This document shows positions 25,622-33,305 of a DNA stretch of 64,000 nt, piece by piece. Position 1 is the first letter of the stretch. Each line of letters starts with the position of its first letter. The notes beneath the pieces are model-generated. The model was not told where the DNA came from and searched no databases. It worked only from the letters and a program-made list of their open reading frames with translations. The DNA comes from Rhizobium sp. R634 (GTDB lineage: Bacteria; Pseudomonadota; Alphaproteobacteria; Rhizobiales; Rhizobiaceae). The DNA lies in NCBI RefSeq assembly GCF_002211305.1, contig NZ_LOKW01000028.1, positions 62,001-126,000 of the forward strand, read 5' to 3'. Made by a program: the position numbers and the translations under genes.

Positions 25622-25757
25622 ACAATCTTCGTCATGTTTTTTATGCGGCGAAAAGAAGGCGGAATTCTGCTTCGCCTTTATCCGCAAAGCCCAGCCAGCC
25701 CATCGAGCGTTCGACGCGCCACGACCAGCCAGCCCGGTAATCATGAGAGGGTAGGTT

Positions 25758-28019
25758 ATGATCGTCCGTCATTGGCGCTCGGTTCTGTTGGTCTGCACGG
25801 CAGTTGCAGCTGTTCTTCCTGTTTCGCAGTCTTTCGCGCAAAGCGCTCCGGCCACCACGCCGGAAGCGACGGCCGATGACAGCACTGTGCTGCAGAAGAT
25901 CGTCGTCAAGGGCAAGCGCGTGGCGCCGGGCAGTGTCGCCGATACGCCGCTCGCGACCGAGATCACCCAGAAGCAGCTGGAAGAGAAGCAGGTCACCAAT
26001 TACGACGATATCGGCCGCAGCGTCGATGCAGGCGTGAACTATTCGCGCGCCGATGCGGGCTTTAACCTGCGCGGCCTTTCCGGCGCTCGCATCCTGACCA
26101 CGGTCGACGGTATTCCGATCCCTTATATTTCGAACAGCTCACGCCAGGGTGCTTTTGCGCCTGCCAACGCCAATGGCGGCGGCGACACTTTCGATTTCGA
26201 TTCGCTGTCCTCGCTGGATATCGTGCGCGGCGCGGATTCGAGCAAGGGCGGTTCGGGCATGCTCGGCGGCGCCATTGTTCTCAATACGCTGGAGCCGGAA
26301 GATCTGATCCCCGAAGGCCGCGATTGGGGCGCGATCGTGAAATCGACCTATGACAGCGAAGACCGCAGCCTCTCCGGCTCGGCCGCCGCCGCCAAGAAGA
26401 TCGGCGGCACCTCGATCCTGTTCCAGGGCGGCTACCGCAAAGGCCATGAGCGGGCAAACATGGGCAACAATGACGTTTACGGTGCTCTTCGCACCGAGGC
26501 GAACCCGGCTGATTTCGACCAGAACAACCTGCTCTTCAAACTACGCCAGGAGCTGGAAGGAGGTCATGGCATCGGCTTGACGGCGGAACGCTTCCGCCGC
26601 GATCTGGAAACCGACCTGCGCCACCTTCAGGGGGGAACCAGCCCGCGCAACTTCATGATCGACAATTATGACGGTCGCGAACAGCGTGACCGCGACCGCG
26701 TATCGCTCGATTATGATTATGAAGCGCAGTCTTCTGACGCGTTCTTCAGCAGCGCGCGCGCCACGCTCTATTGGCAGAATTTGAAGAAGGAAGCCGGCAG
26801 CGGGGGCCGTACGACCGCCAATGTTGCCTATGGCCGCAACAACGAGGTCGAAAACGAAACCTGGGGCTTCAGCGGCACGGCGACGAAGGATTTCGAATAT
26901 TCCGGTCTCAGCCACTCCGTTCGCATCGGCCTCGACGTCGGCGTCTCCAGCTGGAGCCAATATAGCTGGGCTCTGTGCCCCACGTCGACGACTTGCCCGT
27001 CGCTGAACAACCAGGCGGAAGTTCCCAATGTGGACAGCCAGACCCTTGGGCTTGTCGTCGAAGACAAGATCGAGATCGGCAATACCGGCTTTACGCTGAC
27101 GCCCGGCTTCCGCTTCGACTGGTTCAACTACGATCCCTCGACCGGCGGCGGTTTTGCCAACAATACCGGCCTTACCCGTTTTGGCGATCTTCGCGACCGG
27201 ACGGAAGCCGCCATGTCGCCGAAGATCCTTGCAACATACGACCTGACGCCTGATGTAGAGCTCTATATGCAGCTGGCGGTCGGCTTCCGTGCGCCCACCG
27301 TCGACGAGCTTTACAGCCGCTTCTACAACCCCACGGGTCGCTACGCCCAGCTCGGCAATCCTGATCTGGAACCGGAAATCGGCCGCGGCATCGAGGTCGG
27401 CGCCAATTTCGACACGGGCGATTTTACCGGCAGGGTCGCGGCTTTCCATACCCGTTATCAGAACTTCATCGAGACGGTTCAGACTTATAACGCTACGACC
27501 AATTTTACGGAGTTCAATTACACGAACGTGGCTGCGGCCACGATCTCCGGCGTTGAAGTCAGTGCGGCAAAGACGTTCAACAACGGCATCAATCTGCATG
27601 CTTCGCTTGCCTATGCCTATGGCAGGAACGAGGAGACCACGCAGCGCCTGCGCTCGGTGGCGCCGTTCAAGGCGATCGTCGGCGGCGGCTGGAGCAATGA
27701 GACTTTCGGCTTCGATCTTTCCTCGACGCTTTCGTCCGGCATGCTGACCGACCACCTCGATACACCAATCACCAACACCGCCGACACGACCTTCGATGCG
27801 CCTGGTTATGCCATCGTCGATTTGACCGGCTGGTGGACGCCGGAACAGCTACCGGGCCTGCGCGTTCAAGCCGGTGTCTACAACATCTTCGACCAGGAGC
27901 ACTACAACGCGCTCGCCGTGCGCGACGTCAATCTCAGCTCGGCGACGGCGTCGCAGCCGCGGGAATGGTATTCCGAGCCGGGCCGCACGTTCAAGGTCTC
28001 GCTCACCAAGACCTTCTGA
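25758..28019 (+). CDS. hmuR: TonB-dependent haem receptor (HmuR/ShmR type)
   Basis: A 753-residue outer-membrane receptor. A signal peptide (residues 1-28) is followed by the plug domain (STVLQKIVVKGKR... to about 190), then a 22-strand barrel ending in phenylalanine (KVSLTKTF), the outer-membrane signature. The FRAP...NPDL motif (FRAPTVDELYSRF, then GNPDLEPE, about residues 515-545) marks haem/haemoglobin receptors. The histidine usually found between FRAP and NPxL is absent. An IRO box lies upstream and a terminator follows. No hmu transport genes adjoin it, so the inner-membrane haem importer must be elsewhere. Confidence 0.88.
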   Translation: MIVRHWRSVLLVCTAVAAVLPVSQSFAQSAPATTPEATADDSTVLQKIVVKGKRVAPGSVADTPLATEITQKQLEEKQVTNYDDIGRSVDAGVNYSRADAGFNLRGLSGARILTTVDGIPIPYISNSSRQGAFAPANANGGGDTFDFDSLSSLDIVRGADSSKGGSGMLGGAIVLNTLEPEDLIPEGRDWGAIVKSTYDSEDRSLSGSAAAAKKIGGTSILFQGGYRKGHERANMGNNDVYGALRTEANPADFDQNNLLFKLRQELEGGHGIGLTAERFRRDLETDLRHLQGGTSPRNFMIDNYDGREQRDRDRVSLDYDYEAQSSDAFFSSARATLYWQNLKKEAGSGGRTTANVAYGRNNEVENETWGFSGTATKDFEYSGLSHSVRIGLDVGVSSWSQYSWALCPTSTTCPSLNNQAEVPNVDSQTLGLVVEDKIEIGNTGFTLTPGFRFDWFNYDPSTGGGFANNTGLTRFGDLRDRTEAAMSPKILATYDLTPDVELYMQLAVGFRAPTVDELYSRFYNPTGRYAQLGNPDLEPEIGRGIEVGANFDTGDFTGRVAAFHTRYQNFIETVQTYNATTNFTEFNYTNVAAATISGVEVSAAKTFNNGINLHASLAYAYGRNEETTQRLRSVAPFKAIVGGGWSNETFGFDLSSTLSSGMLTDHLDTPITNTADTTFDAPGYAIVDLTGWWTPEQLPGLRVQAGVYNIFDQEHYNALAVRDVNLSSATASQPREWYSEPGRTFKVSLTKTF

Positions 28020-28047
28020 GCCGGTCATGCCTTCAAGGCTGGGGGAG

Positions 28048-28071
28048 GGGCGGCTTTCGGGCCGCCCTTTT
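28048..28071 (+). terminator. Rho-independent terminator of the haem receptor gene
   Basis: Arms GGGCGGC and GCCGCCC with a 6-base loop, then TTTT. It lies 29 bp after the receptor stop and isolates it from the trp leader region. Confidence 0.85.
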
Positions 28072-28089
28072 CATTCGCGCAATCGCCTC

Positions 28090-28118
28090 TTGCGCGGCGG
28101 CTGATCTCAGGCTAACAA
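28090..28118 (+). promoter_or_regulatory. Probable trpE(G) promoter
   Basis: TTGCGC at 28090, a 17-base spacer and TAACAA at 28113 resemble -35 and -10 elements. Transcription would begin around 28125-28127, almost exactly at the ATG of the trp leader peptide, as described for Sinorhizobium meliloti. Confidence 0.5.
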
Positions 28119-28126
28119 TTTTTCCC

Positions 28127-28171
28127 ATGATCAAGTCTTTGAACATCGCTGTTTGGTGGTGGGCTCGCTGA
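28127..28171 (+). CDS. trpL: trp leader peptide
   Basis: A 14-residue ORF MIKSLNIAVWWWAR with three consecutive Trp codons (28154-28162). It ends 117 bases before trpE(G). In Sinorhizobium meliloti the equivalent peptide also ends WWWAR; ribosome stalling there at low Trp-tRNA prevents termination, and the peptide itself has been given a trans role. No ribosome-binding site is visible, which agrees with a leaderless start. Conservation of the W3-A-R ending supports function. Confidence 0.9.
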   Translation: MIKSLNIAVWWWAR

Positions 28172-28212
28172 GGCGGCCTCGACCAATCGTGTCCAAAGAC
28201 GACGACGAGTGA

Positions 28213-28241
28213 GCCGCCCGAAACTTCGAGGCGGCTTTTTT
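28213..28241 (+). terminator. trp attenuator terminator
   Basis: GCCGCC (28213-28218) pairs with GGCGGC (28230-28235), followed by six T residues. The octamer GAGGCGGC occurs twice, at 28170-28177 just after the leader stop and at 28228-28235 in the terminator, so GCCGCC can pair with either. Pairing with the first copy forms the antiterminator. Confidence 0.85.
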
Positions 28242-28287
28242 GTTTTATCGCCGCCTGTCGTCCAGGCCCCGATAACGGAGTGGAATT

Positions 28288-30477
28288 ATGGTAACGATCC
28301 TGCGGGATGATGGTGCGGAAATCTACGAGACCAAGGGCGGCATCACCGTGACGCGGCAGCGCCGGGCGATCCCCTACGGCGACGCGGTCTCTTCCTATAT
28401 CGACAAGCTCGACGAGCGCCGCGGCGCGGTGTTCTCGTCGAACTACGAATATCCGGGCCGCTACACGCGCTGGGATACAGCCGTCGTCGACCCGCCGCTC
28501 GGCATCTCCTCCTTCGGGCGCGACGTCTGGATCGAAGCCTATAACGAACGCGGCGAGGTGCTTCTCGGCTTCGTGACCGAGCGGCTGCAGACGGTGCCCG
28601 ACCTCGTGCTCGGCGCGTCCTCGGCCCGCCGCCTCGATCTCTCCGTCAAAGCGCCGGATCGGGTGTTTACCGAAGAGGAACGCTCGAAGATGCCGACGGT
28701 CTTCACCGTGCTGCGCGCCGTGACCGACCTCTTTTATTCGCAGGCGGATGCGAGCCTCGGGCTCTACGGCGCCTTCGGCTACGACATCGCCTTCCAGTTC
28801 GACGCGATCGATCTGAAGCTGACGCGGCCCTCCGACCAGCGCGATATGGTGCTCTATCTGCCGGACGAGATCCTGGTCGTCGATAACTATGCCGCCAAAG
28901 CCTGGATCGACCGCTACGATTTCGAGAAAGGCGGCGTGACAACCGAGGGCAAGGCCGAGCAGATCGCGCCGGAACCCTTCAAGCAGACGGACGCCATTCC
29001 GCCGAAGAGCGACCACCGGCCGGGCGAATATGCCGAACTCGTCGTCAAGGCGAAGGAGAGCTTCCGCAAGGGCGATCTCTTCGAGGTGGTGCCGGGGCAG
29101 AAGTTCATGGAGCGCTGCGAAAGCAAGCCTTCCGACATCTCCAAGCGTCTGAAGGCGATCAATCCGTCGCCCTATTCCTTCTTCATCAATCTCGGCAATC
29201 AGGAATATCTGGTCGGCGCCTCGCCCGAGATGTTCGTGCGTGTCTCCGGCCGCCGCATCGAGACCTGCCCGATCTCGGGAACGATCAAGCGCGGTGACGA
29301 TCCGATCGCCGACAGCGAACAGATCCTGAAGCTTTTGAATTCCAAGAAGGACGAGTCCGAGCTGACCATGTGCTCGGATGTCGACCGCAACGACAAGAGT
29401 CGCGTCTGCGAGCCGGGCTCGGTCAAGGTGATCGGCCGCCGGCAGATCGAGATGTATTCGCGCCTCATCCACACGGTCGACCATATCGAAGGGCGGCTGC
29501 GCGACGACATGGATGCCTTCGACGGTTTCCTGAGCCACGCCTGGGCGGTCACCGTCACCGGCGCGCCGAAGCTCTGGGCGATGCGCTTCATCGAGAGCCA
29601 TGAAAAGAGCCCGCGCGCATGGTATGGTGGGGCGATCGGCATGGTGGGCTTCAATGGCGACATGAATACCGGCCTGACGCTGCGCACCGTGCGTATCAAG
29701 GACGGCATCGCCGAAGTGCGCGCCGGCGCGACGCTGCTCAACGATTCCATTCCCGAGGAAGAGGAAGCCGAAACCGAATTGAAGGCCTCTGCCATGCTTT
29801 CCGCCATCCGAGACGCCAAGACCGGCAATTCCGGCAAGATCCAGCGCGACGTCGCCAGCGTCGGCAAGGGCGTCAGCATCCTGCTCGTCGACCATGAAGA
29901 CAGCTTCGTCCACACGCTTGCCAATTATTTCCGCCAGACCGGGGCAACGGTTTCGACCGTGCGCACGCCGGTGCCGGAGGAGATCTTCGACCGGCTGAAC
30001 CCGGATCTGGTCGTGCTGTCGCCCGGGCCGGGAACGCCCAAGGATTTCGACTGCAAGGCGACGATCAAGAAGGCACGGGCGCGCAACCTGCCGATCTTCG
30101 GCGTCTGCCTCGGCCTGCAGGCGCTCGCCGAAGCCTATGGCGGGGAACTGCGCCATCTGGCGCTGCCGATGCACGGCAAGCCCTCGCGCATCCGCGTGCT
30201 GGAACCGGGCATCGTCTTCTCCGGCCTTTCGAAGGAAGTGACGGTCGGCCGCTACCACTCGATCTTCGCCGATCCCTCGACCCTACCGCGCGAATTCATC
30301 ATCACGGCGGAAAGCGAGGACGGCACGATCATGGGCATCGAACATGCCAAGGAGCCGATCGCCGCGGTGCAGTTCCATCCCGAATCGATCATGACGCTCG
30401 GCGGCGATGCCGGCATGCGGATGATCGAGAATGTGGTGGCGCATCTAGCGCGCAAGGTGAAGACGAAGGCTGCCTAA
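28288..30477 (+). CDS. trpE(G): Anthranilate synthase, fused TrpE-TrpG
   Basis: A 729-residue fusion making anthranilate from chorismate and glutamine, the first step of tryptophan synthesis. Residues 1 to about 510 are the TrpE component (CPISGTIKRGDDPIADSE, then MCSDVDRNDKSRVCEPGSV, and the late AGATLLNDSIPEEEEAETELKA). From about residue 528 the glutamine amidotransferase begins (ILLVDHEDSF), with nucleophile cysteine in FGVCLGLQAL and the His-Glu pair in VQFHPESI. The fused form is typical of Rhizobiaceae. Start ATG 28288 has GGAG eight bases upstream. It is controlled by the attenuator just before it. Confidence 0.96.
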   Translation: MVTILRDDGAEIYETKGGITVTRQRRAIPYGDAVSSYIDKLDERRGAVFSSNYEYPGRYTRWDTAVVDPPLGISSFGRDVWIEAYNERGEVLLGFVTERLQTVPDLVLGASSARRLDLSVKAPDRVFTEEERSKMPTVFTVLRAVTDLFYSQADASLGLYGAFGYDIAFQFDAIDLKLTRPSDQRDMVLYLPDEILVVDNYAAKAWIDRYDFEKGGVTTEGKAEQIAPEPFKQTDAIPPKSDHRPGEYAELVVKAKESFRKGDLFEVVPGQKFMERCESKPSDISKRLKAINPSPYSFFINLGNQEYLVGASPEMFVRVSGRRIETCPISGTIKRGDDPIADSEQILKLLNSKKDESELTMCSDVDRNDKSRVCEPGSVKVIGRRQIEMYSRLIHTVDHIEGRLRDDMDAFDGFLSHAWAVTVTGAPKLWAMRFIESHEKSPRAWYGGAIGMVGFNGDMNTGLTLRTVRIKDGIAEVRAGATLLNDSIPEEEEAETELKASAMLSAIRDAKTGNSGKIQRDVASVGKGVSILLVDHEDSFVHTLANYFRQTGATVSTVRTPVPEEIFDRLNPDLVVLSPGPGTPKDFDCKATIKKARARNLPIFGVCLGLQALAEAYGGELRHLALPMHGKPSRIRVLEPGIVFSGLSKEVTVGRYHSIFADPSTLPREFIITAESEDGTIMGIEHAKEPIAAVQFHPESIMTLGGDAGMRMIENVVAHLARKVKTKAA

Positions 30478-30602
30478 GCGCAACGCGATTTCGCCCTTCC
30501 TGCTTGCGGGAAGGGCGGGCCGGGCATTCCAATGGGGGAGCGTGGTTGACTTTATCAGGCAAATCAGAACATTTCCGGAACGATCAACCGGGAATTATTG
30601 CC

Positions 30603-30842
30603 GTGGCCAATGCTGAAAAGTTTATCGTTCTCCCTTACCGCAAGAACCGCGGCAATCTCGTGCCGGGTGAAATGCGGCAGGCCTCGAACGCCGTCAGCGC
30701 GGAAAAGATCGCCTCGGCGATGGCTGAGCGTTTCGTCGGTGTGGCGGCCTATGCCGTGATGGTCGACGAGGAGACCGGCGACATGAGCTCGCCGCGATTG
30801 CTCGCACGCTATGGCGAGATTGCCGATCTCAACGCTGCCTGA
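30603..30842 (+). CDS. Small conserved-looking protein, unknown
   Basis: A 79-residue protein starting at GTG 30603 with GGGA nine bases upstream (a longer frame to 30504 exists but its extra part is unconvincing). It contains NAEKFIVLPYRKNRGNLVPGEMRQASNAVSAEKIASAMAERFVGVAAYAVMVDEETGDMSSPRLLARYGEI. No family recognised. No signal or membrane segment. The next gene starts 14 bp downstream, so the two probably form an operon. Confidence 0.7.
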   Translation: MANAEKFIVLPYRKNRGNLVPGEMRQASNAVSAEKIASAMAERFVGVAAYAVMVDEETGDMSSPRLLARYGEIADLNAA

Positions 30843-30856
30843 GGCGCGATTTTCTG

Positions 30857-31531
30857 ATGGAGACGTCGCTCTACCTGCCGGTCAAAGCCTTCCTGGAGGC
30901 GGCGGGTTATGTAGTCAAGGGTGAGGTCGGCGGATGCGATCTCGTGGGTTTAAGCGACGGTGAGCCGCCTGTTGTGGTGGTGTGCGAACTCAAGCTCTCC
31001 TTCAATCTCGAACTCCTCCTGCAGGCGGTCGATCGCGCCGCGATGAGCGATGAAGTCTGGATCGCGGCGCGCGTTTCGGCCAAGGGGCGCGGGCGGGAAG
31101 CCGACAAACGCTACCGCGACCTCTGCCGGCGGCTCGGGATCGGCATGCTCGGCGTTTCCGATGGCGGCGAGGTCAGCATCATCGTCAGTTCGGTCTCGCC
31201 GATGCCGCGCACCAATCCGAAAAGGCGCACCCGCCTCGTCAAGGAACACCAGCGCCGCCGCGGCGATCCTGCCGTCGGCGGCGGCTCGCGGGCGCCGATC
31301 ATGACCGCTTATCGGCAGCAGGCGCTGCTCTGCGCGGCTGCACTCGAGCGGGGAGTTGTGCGCCCGCGGGATATGAAGGCGCTGACGCCAAAGGCAGGTC
31401 CGATCCTGCGCGACAATGTCTACGGATGGTTCGAGCGCCAGGAAAAGGGCGTCTACGCCCTGACGCCGGCAGGCCGGGCCGCGCTTCTGCGCTGGCCGCA
31501 GCCTGTCTCCGATCCCGTTCCCCAGAGCTGA
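30857..31531 (+). CDS. DUF2161 family, putative PD-(D/E)XK nuclease-fold protein
   Basis: A 224-residue cytoplasmic protein. Residues 20-60 read EVGGCDLVGL and VVVVCELKLSFN, giving the D...ExK pattern of PD-(D/E)XK phosphodiesterases, as proposed for DUF2161. The C-terminal half (about residues 145-215) looks like a winged helix (TAYRQQALLCAAALERGVVRPRDMKALTPKAGPILRDNVYGWFER) and may bind DNA. No partner methylase or defence gene is nearby. Nuclease activity has not been shown to my knowledge. Confidence 0.78.
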   Translation: METSLYLPVKAFLEAAGYVVKGEVGGCDLVGLSDGEPPVVVVCELKLSFNLELLLQAVDRAAMSDEVWIAARVSAKGRGREADKRYRDLCRRLGIGMLGVSDGGEVSIIVSSVSPMPRTNPKRRTRLVKEHQRRRGDPAVGGGSRAPIMTAYRQQALLCAAALERGVVRPRDMKALTPKAGPILRDNVYGWFERQEKGVYALTPAGRAALLRWPQPVSDPVPQS

Positions 31532-31603
31532 CGCCGGATCGCGCGACGCTCGCTGCTTTTGCCTTCCAGTTGGGGCGGCAGGAACTGTGAAGGACGCGTC
31601 AGT

Positions 31604-31650
31604 CTCTTTGACAAATCCTCTTTGACAAATCCTCGGGCATCGCCCATATC
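31604..31650 (+). promoter_or_regulatory. Promoter with tandemly duplicated -35 box before the CDF-queF operon
   Basis: The 14-bp unit CTCTTTGACAAATC is repeated exactly twice (31604-31617, 31618-31631), giving two TTGACA hexamers. The second TTGACA (31622-31627) is 17 bases from CATATC (31645-31650). A strong terminator-like hairpin follows at 31663. Confidence 0.45.
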
Positions 31651-31662
31651 ACCCTCAACTGG

Positions 31663-31694
31663 ACCGCCTGCGCGACATTCGCGTGGGCGGTTTT
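31663..31694 (+). terminator. Strong terminator-like hairpin upstream of the CDF gene
   Basis: A 12-bp stem (ACCGCCTGCGCG with CGCGTGGGCGGT, two G-U pairs in the middle), 5-base loop and TTTT. It lies 130 bp after the DUF2161 stop and 52 bp before the CDF start. It could end the upstream operon, or attenuate transcription from the promoter just before it. Confidence 0.65.
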
Positions 31695-31746
31695 GCATTT
31701 CAATGGCTTGGACCCTGCAATTCATTCGCAACCGCAGGAGGACGAT

Positions 31747-32661
31747 ATGAGCGACAACGGCGATCTTACGGTTCGGAAGCTGGCGATGTGGGGCATCCCG
31801 CTGTCGCTCGGCGTCATGGGGCTGAAGATGGTGGCCTGGTGGGTGACCGGCTCGGTGGCGCTGCTGTCGGACGGGCTCGAATCGACGGTCAACGTCGTTG
31901 CCGCCTTCATCGCCTTCTTCGTCATCCGCTATGCGCAGAAGCCTGCCGACCACGACCATCCCTTCGGCCATCACAAGGCGGAATATCTCTCTGCCGTCAC
32001 CGAAGGCGTCCTGATCGTCGTTGCCGCGCTGCTGATCGTCAACGAGGCGATCGGCTATCTCGCCGAGCCGCGCATGCTCGACGCGCCGGTGCTCGGCCTT
32101 GCAATCAATTTCGCGGCCGGCATCATCAATGCGGTCTGGGCGCGGCTTTTGATCCGGACCGGCCGCAAGCATCGCTCGGCGGCGCTTGCCGCGGACGGCC
32201 AGCATATCATGTCCGACGTGGTGACCTCCGTCGGCGTGCTTGCCGGCCTGTTGCTGGCGCTCGCGACCGGCTATGCGATCTTCGACCCGGTGCTTGCCAT
32301 CCTCGTTGCCGTCAACATCCTCTACCAGGGCTGGAAGGTGATCTCGCAATCGATTGGCGGGCTGATGGACCAGGCGGTCGATCCCCTGGAGGAGGAGGCG
32401 ATCAAGCAGGCGATCGCCACCCATGCGGCAGGCTCGATCGGCGTGCATGACCTGAAAACGCGGCGGGCCGGCACCGTCACCTTCATCGATTTTCATATGG
32501 TGGTGCCGGGCACTATGTCCGTGCGGCAGGCGCATGATATATGCGACCGCCTTGAGGATGCCATCAGTGCAGTGCACGAGGGCGCCAAAATAGCCATTCA
32601 CGTGGAGCCGGAAGGCGAAAAGGCCCATGGCATCCGCGTCAAAGTCGTCAAGGAGGCATGA
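31747..32661 (+). CDS. Cation diffusion facilitator (CDF) metal transporter
   Basis: A 304-residue inner-membrane metal-proton antiporter. Six membrane helices lie in residues 10-215. Metal-site motifs are LLSDGLESTVN in helix 2, DHDHPFGHHKAEYLSAV after helix 2, and AADGQHIMSDVVTSVGV in helix 5, giving the aspartate/histidine set of zinc/iron-type CDFs. The cytoplasmic C-terminal domain (about 215-304) has VHDLKTRRAGTVTFIDFHMVVPGTMSVRQAH. It probably exports zinc, iron or manganese. It overlaps queF by ATGATG. Confidence 0.92.
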   Translation: MSDNGDLTVRKLAMWGIPLSLGVMGLKMVAWWVTGSVALLSDGLESTVNVVAAFIAFFVIRYAQKPADHDHPFGHHKAEYLSAVTEGVLIVVAALLIVNEAIGYLAEPRMLDAPVLGLAINFAAGIINAVWARLLIRTGRKHRSAALAADGQHIMSDVVTSVGVLAGLLLALATGYAIFDPVLAILVAVNILYQGWKVISQSIGGLMDQAVDPLEEEAIKQAIATHAAGSIGVHDLKTRRAGTVTFIDFHMVVPGTMSVRQAHDICDRLEDAISAVHEGAKIAIHVEPEGEKAHGIRVKVVKEA

Positions 32662-33125
32662 TGCCGAATACAGATGTTTCCAGCCTGTCGATGCTGGGCC
32701 AGCAAACCGAAACCGCGAAATCGCCAGAAGAGGCCGTGCTCGAAAAAGTGCCGTCCAACCATGCCGGCACGGACTACGTTGTGCGCTTCACCGCGCCGGA
32801 GTTCACCTCGCTCTGCCCGATGACCGGCCAGCCGGATTTCGCCCATATCGTCATCGATTACATTCCAGGCGAATGGCTGGTGGAATCGAAGTCGCTGAAG
32901 CTCTTCCTGCATTCCTTCCGCAATCACGGCGCCTTCCATGAGGATTGCTCGATCTATATCGCCAAGCGCATCGTCGAACTGCTCGACCCGAAATGGCTCC
33001 GAATCGGCGCCTACTGGTATCCGCGCGGCGGCATCCCGATCGACGTCTTCTGGCAGACGGGCAAGCCGCCGGAAGGCGTGTGGCTGCCGGAACAAGGCGT
33101 CGCCACCTATCGCGGACGTGGGTGA
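32658..33125 (+). CDS. queF: NADPH-dependent 7-cyano-7-deazaguanine reductase QueF
   Basis: A 155-residue single-domain QueF that reduces preQ0 to preQ1 in queuosine synthesis for tRNA. The catalytic cysteine and aspartate are in SLCPMTGQPDF (Cys53, Asp60), and VESKSLKLFLHSFRNHG is the conserved substrate-binding strand and helix. Start overlaps the CDF stop; AGGAGG precedes it. Other queuosine genes are not in the window. The pairing with a metal transporter is unexplained. Confidence 0.95.
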   Translation: MMPNTDVSSLSMLGQQTETAKSPEEAVLEKVPSNHAGTDYVVRFTAPEFTSLCPMTGQPDFAHIVIDYIPGEWLVESKSLKLFLHSFRNHGAFHEDCSIYIAKRIVELLDPKWLRIGAYWYPRGGIPIDVFWQTGKPPEGVWLPEQGVATYRGRG

Positions 33126-33172
33126 GCTGCGGTCGGGCAAAGCCCGGGCAATCGATAGCTTTTCTCTCAACG

Positions 33173-33214
33173 CAATTCCGGACGAAAAACCGCTGCGCAC
33201 TTTTTCTGGAATTG
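33173..33214. repeat. RIME-like palindromic repeat, second member
   Basis: Arms CAATTCCGGA and TCTGGAATTG enclose GAAAAACCGCTGCGCACTTTTT. This core (GAAAACCGCT..CACTTTT) is almost the same as in the second palindrome at 39879-39932, so both belong to one repeat family. It lies between the convergent queF and DUF2076 genes. Confidence 0.6.
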
Positions 33215-33305
33215 CTCTGAATCGATTGCAGCAGCGAACGCCCTGAGCTTAAGCGAAGGGCCGGGATACGGTGCGGCAGCCGCTGCCCGTCTCCAACCGC
33301 CAGCC

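Larger units (their letters stand above)
28127..28241 (+). ncRNA. Attenuated trp leader transcript (rnTrpL-like)
   Basis: If transcription stops at the attenuator, an RNA of about 115 nt carrying trpL is released. In Sinorhizobium meliloti the corresponding RNA, rnTrpL, acts on other mRNAs in trans. The present copy has the same parts: leader ORF, competing GAGGCGGC arms and terminator. The trans role here is inference. Confidence 0.6.

Noticed and set aside
28033..30258. 741-codon minus-strand open frame opposite trpE(G)
   Set aside because: It is the shadow of a GC-rich gene; no family features, while TrpE and TrpG motifs are complete on the plus strand.
31695..31746. preQ1 riboswitch before the queF operon
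   Set aside because: The leader between the possible promoter and the CDF start is too short and lacks the preQ1 aptamer features I know.
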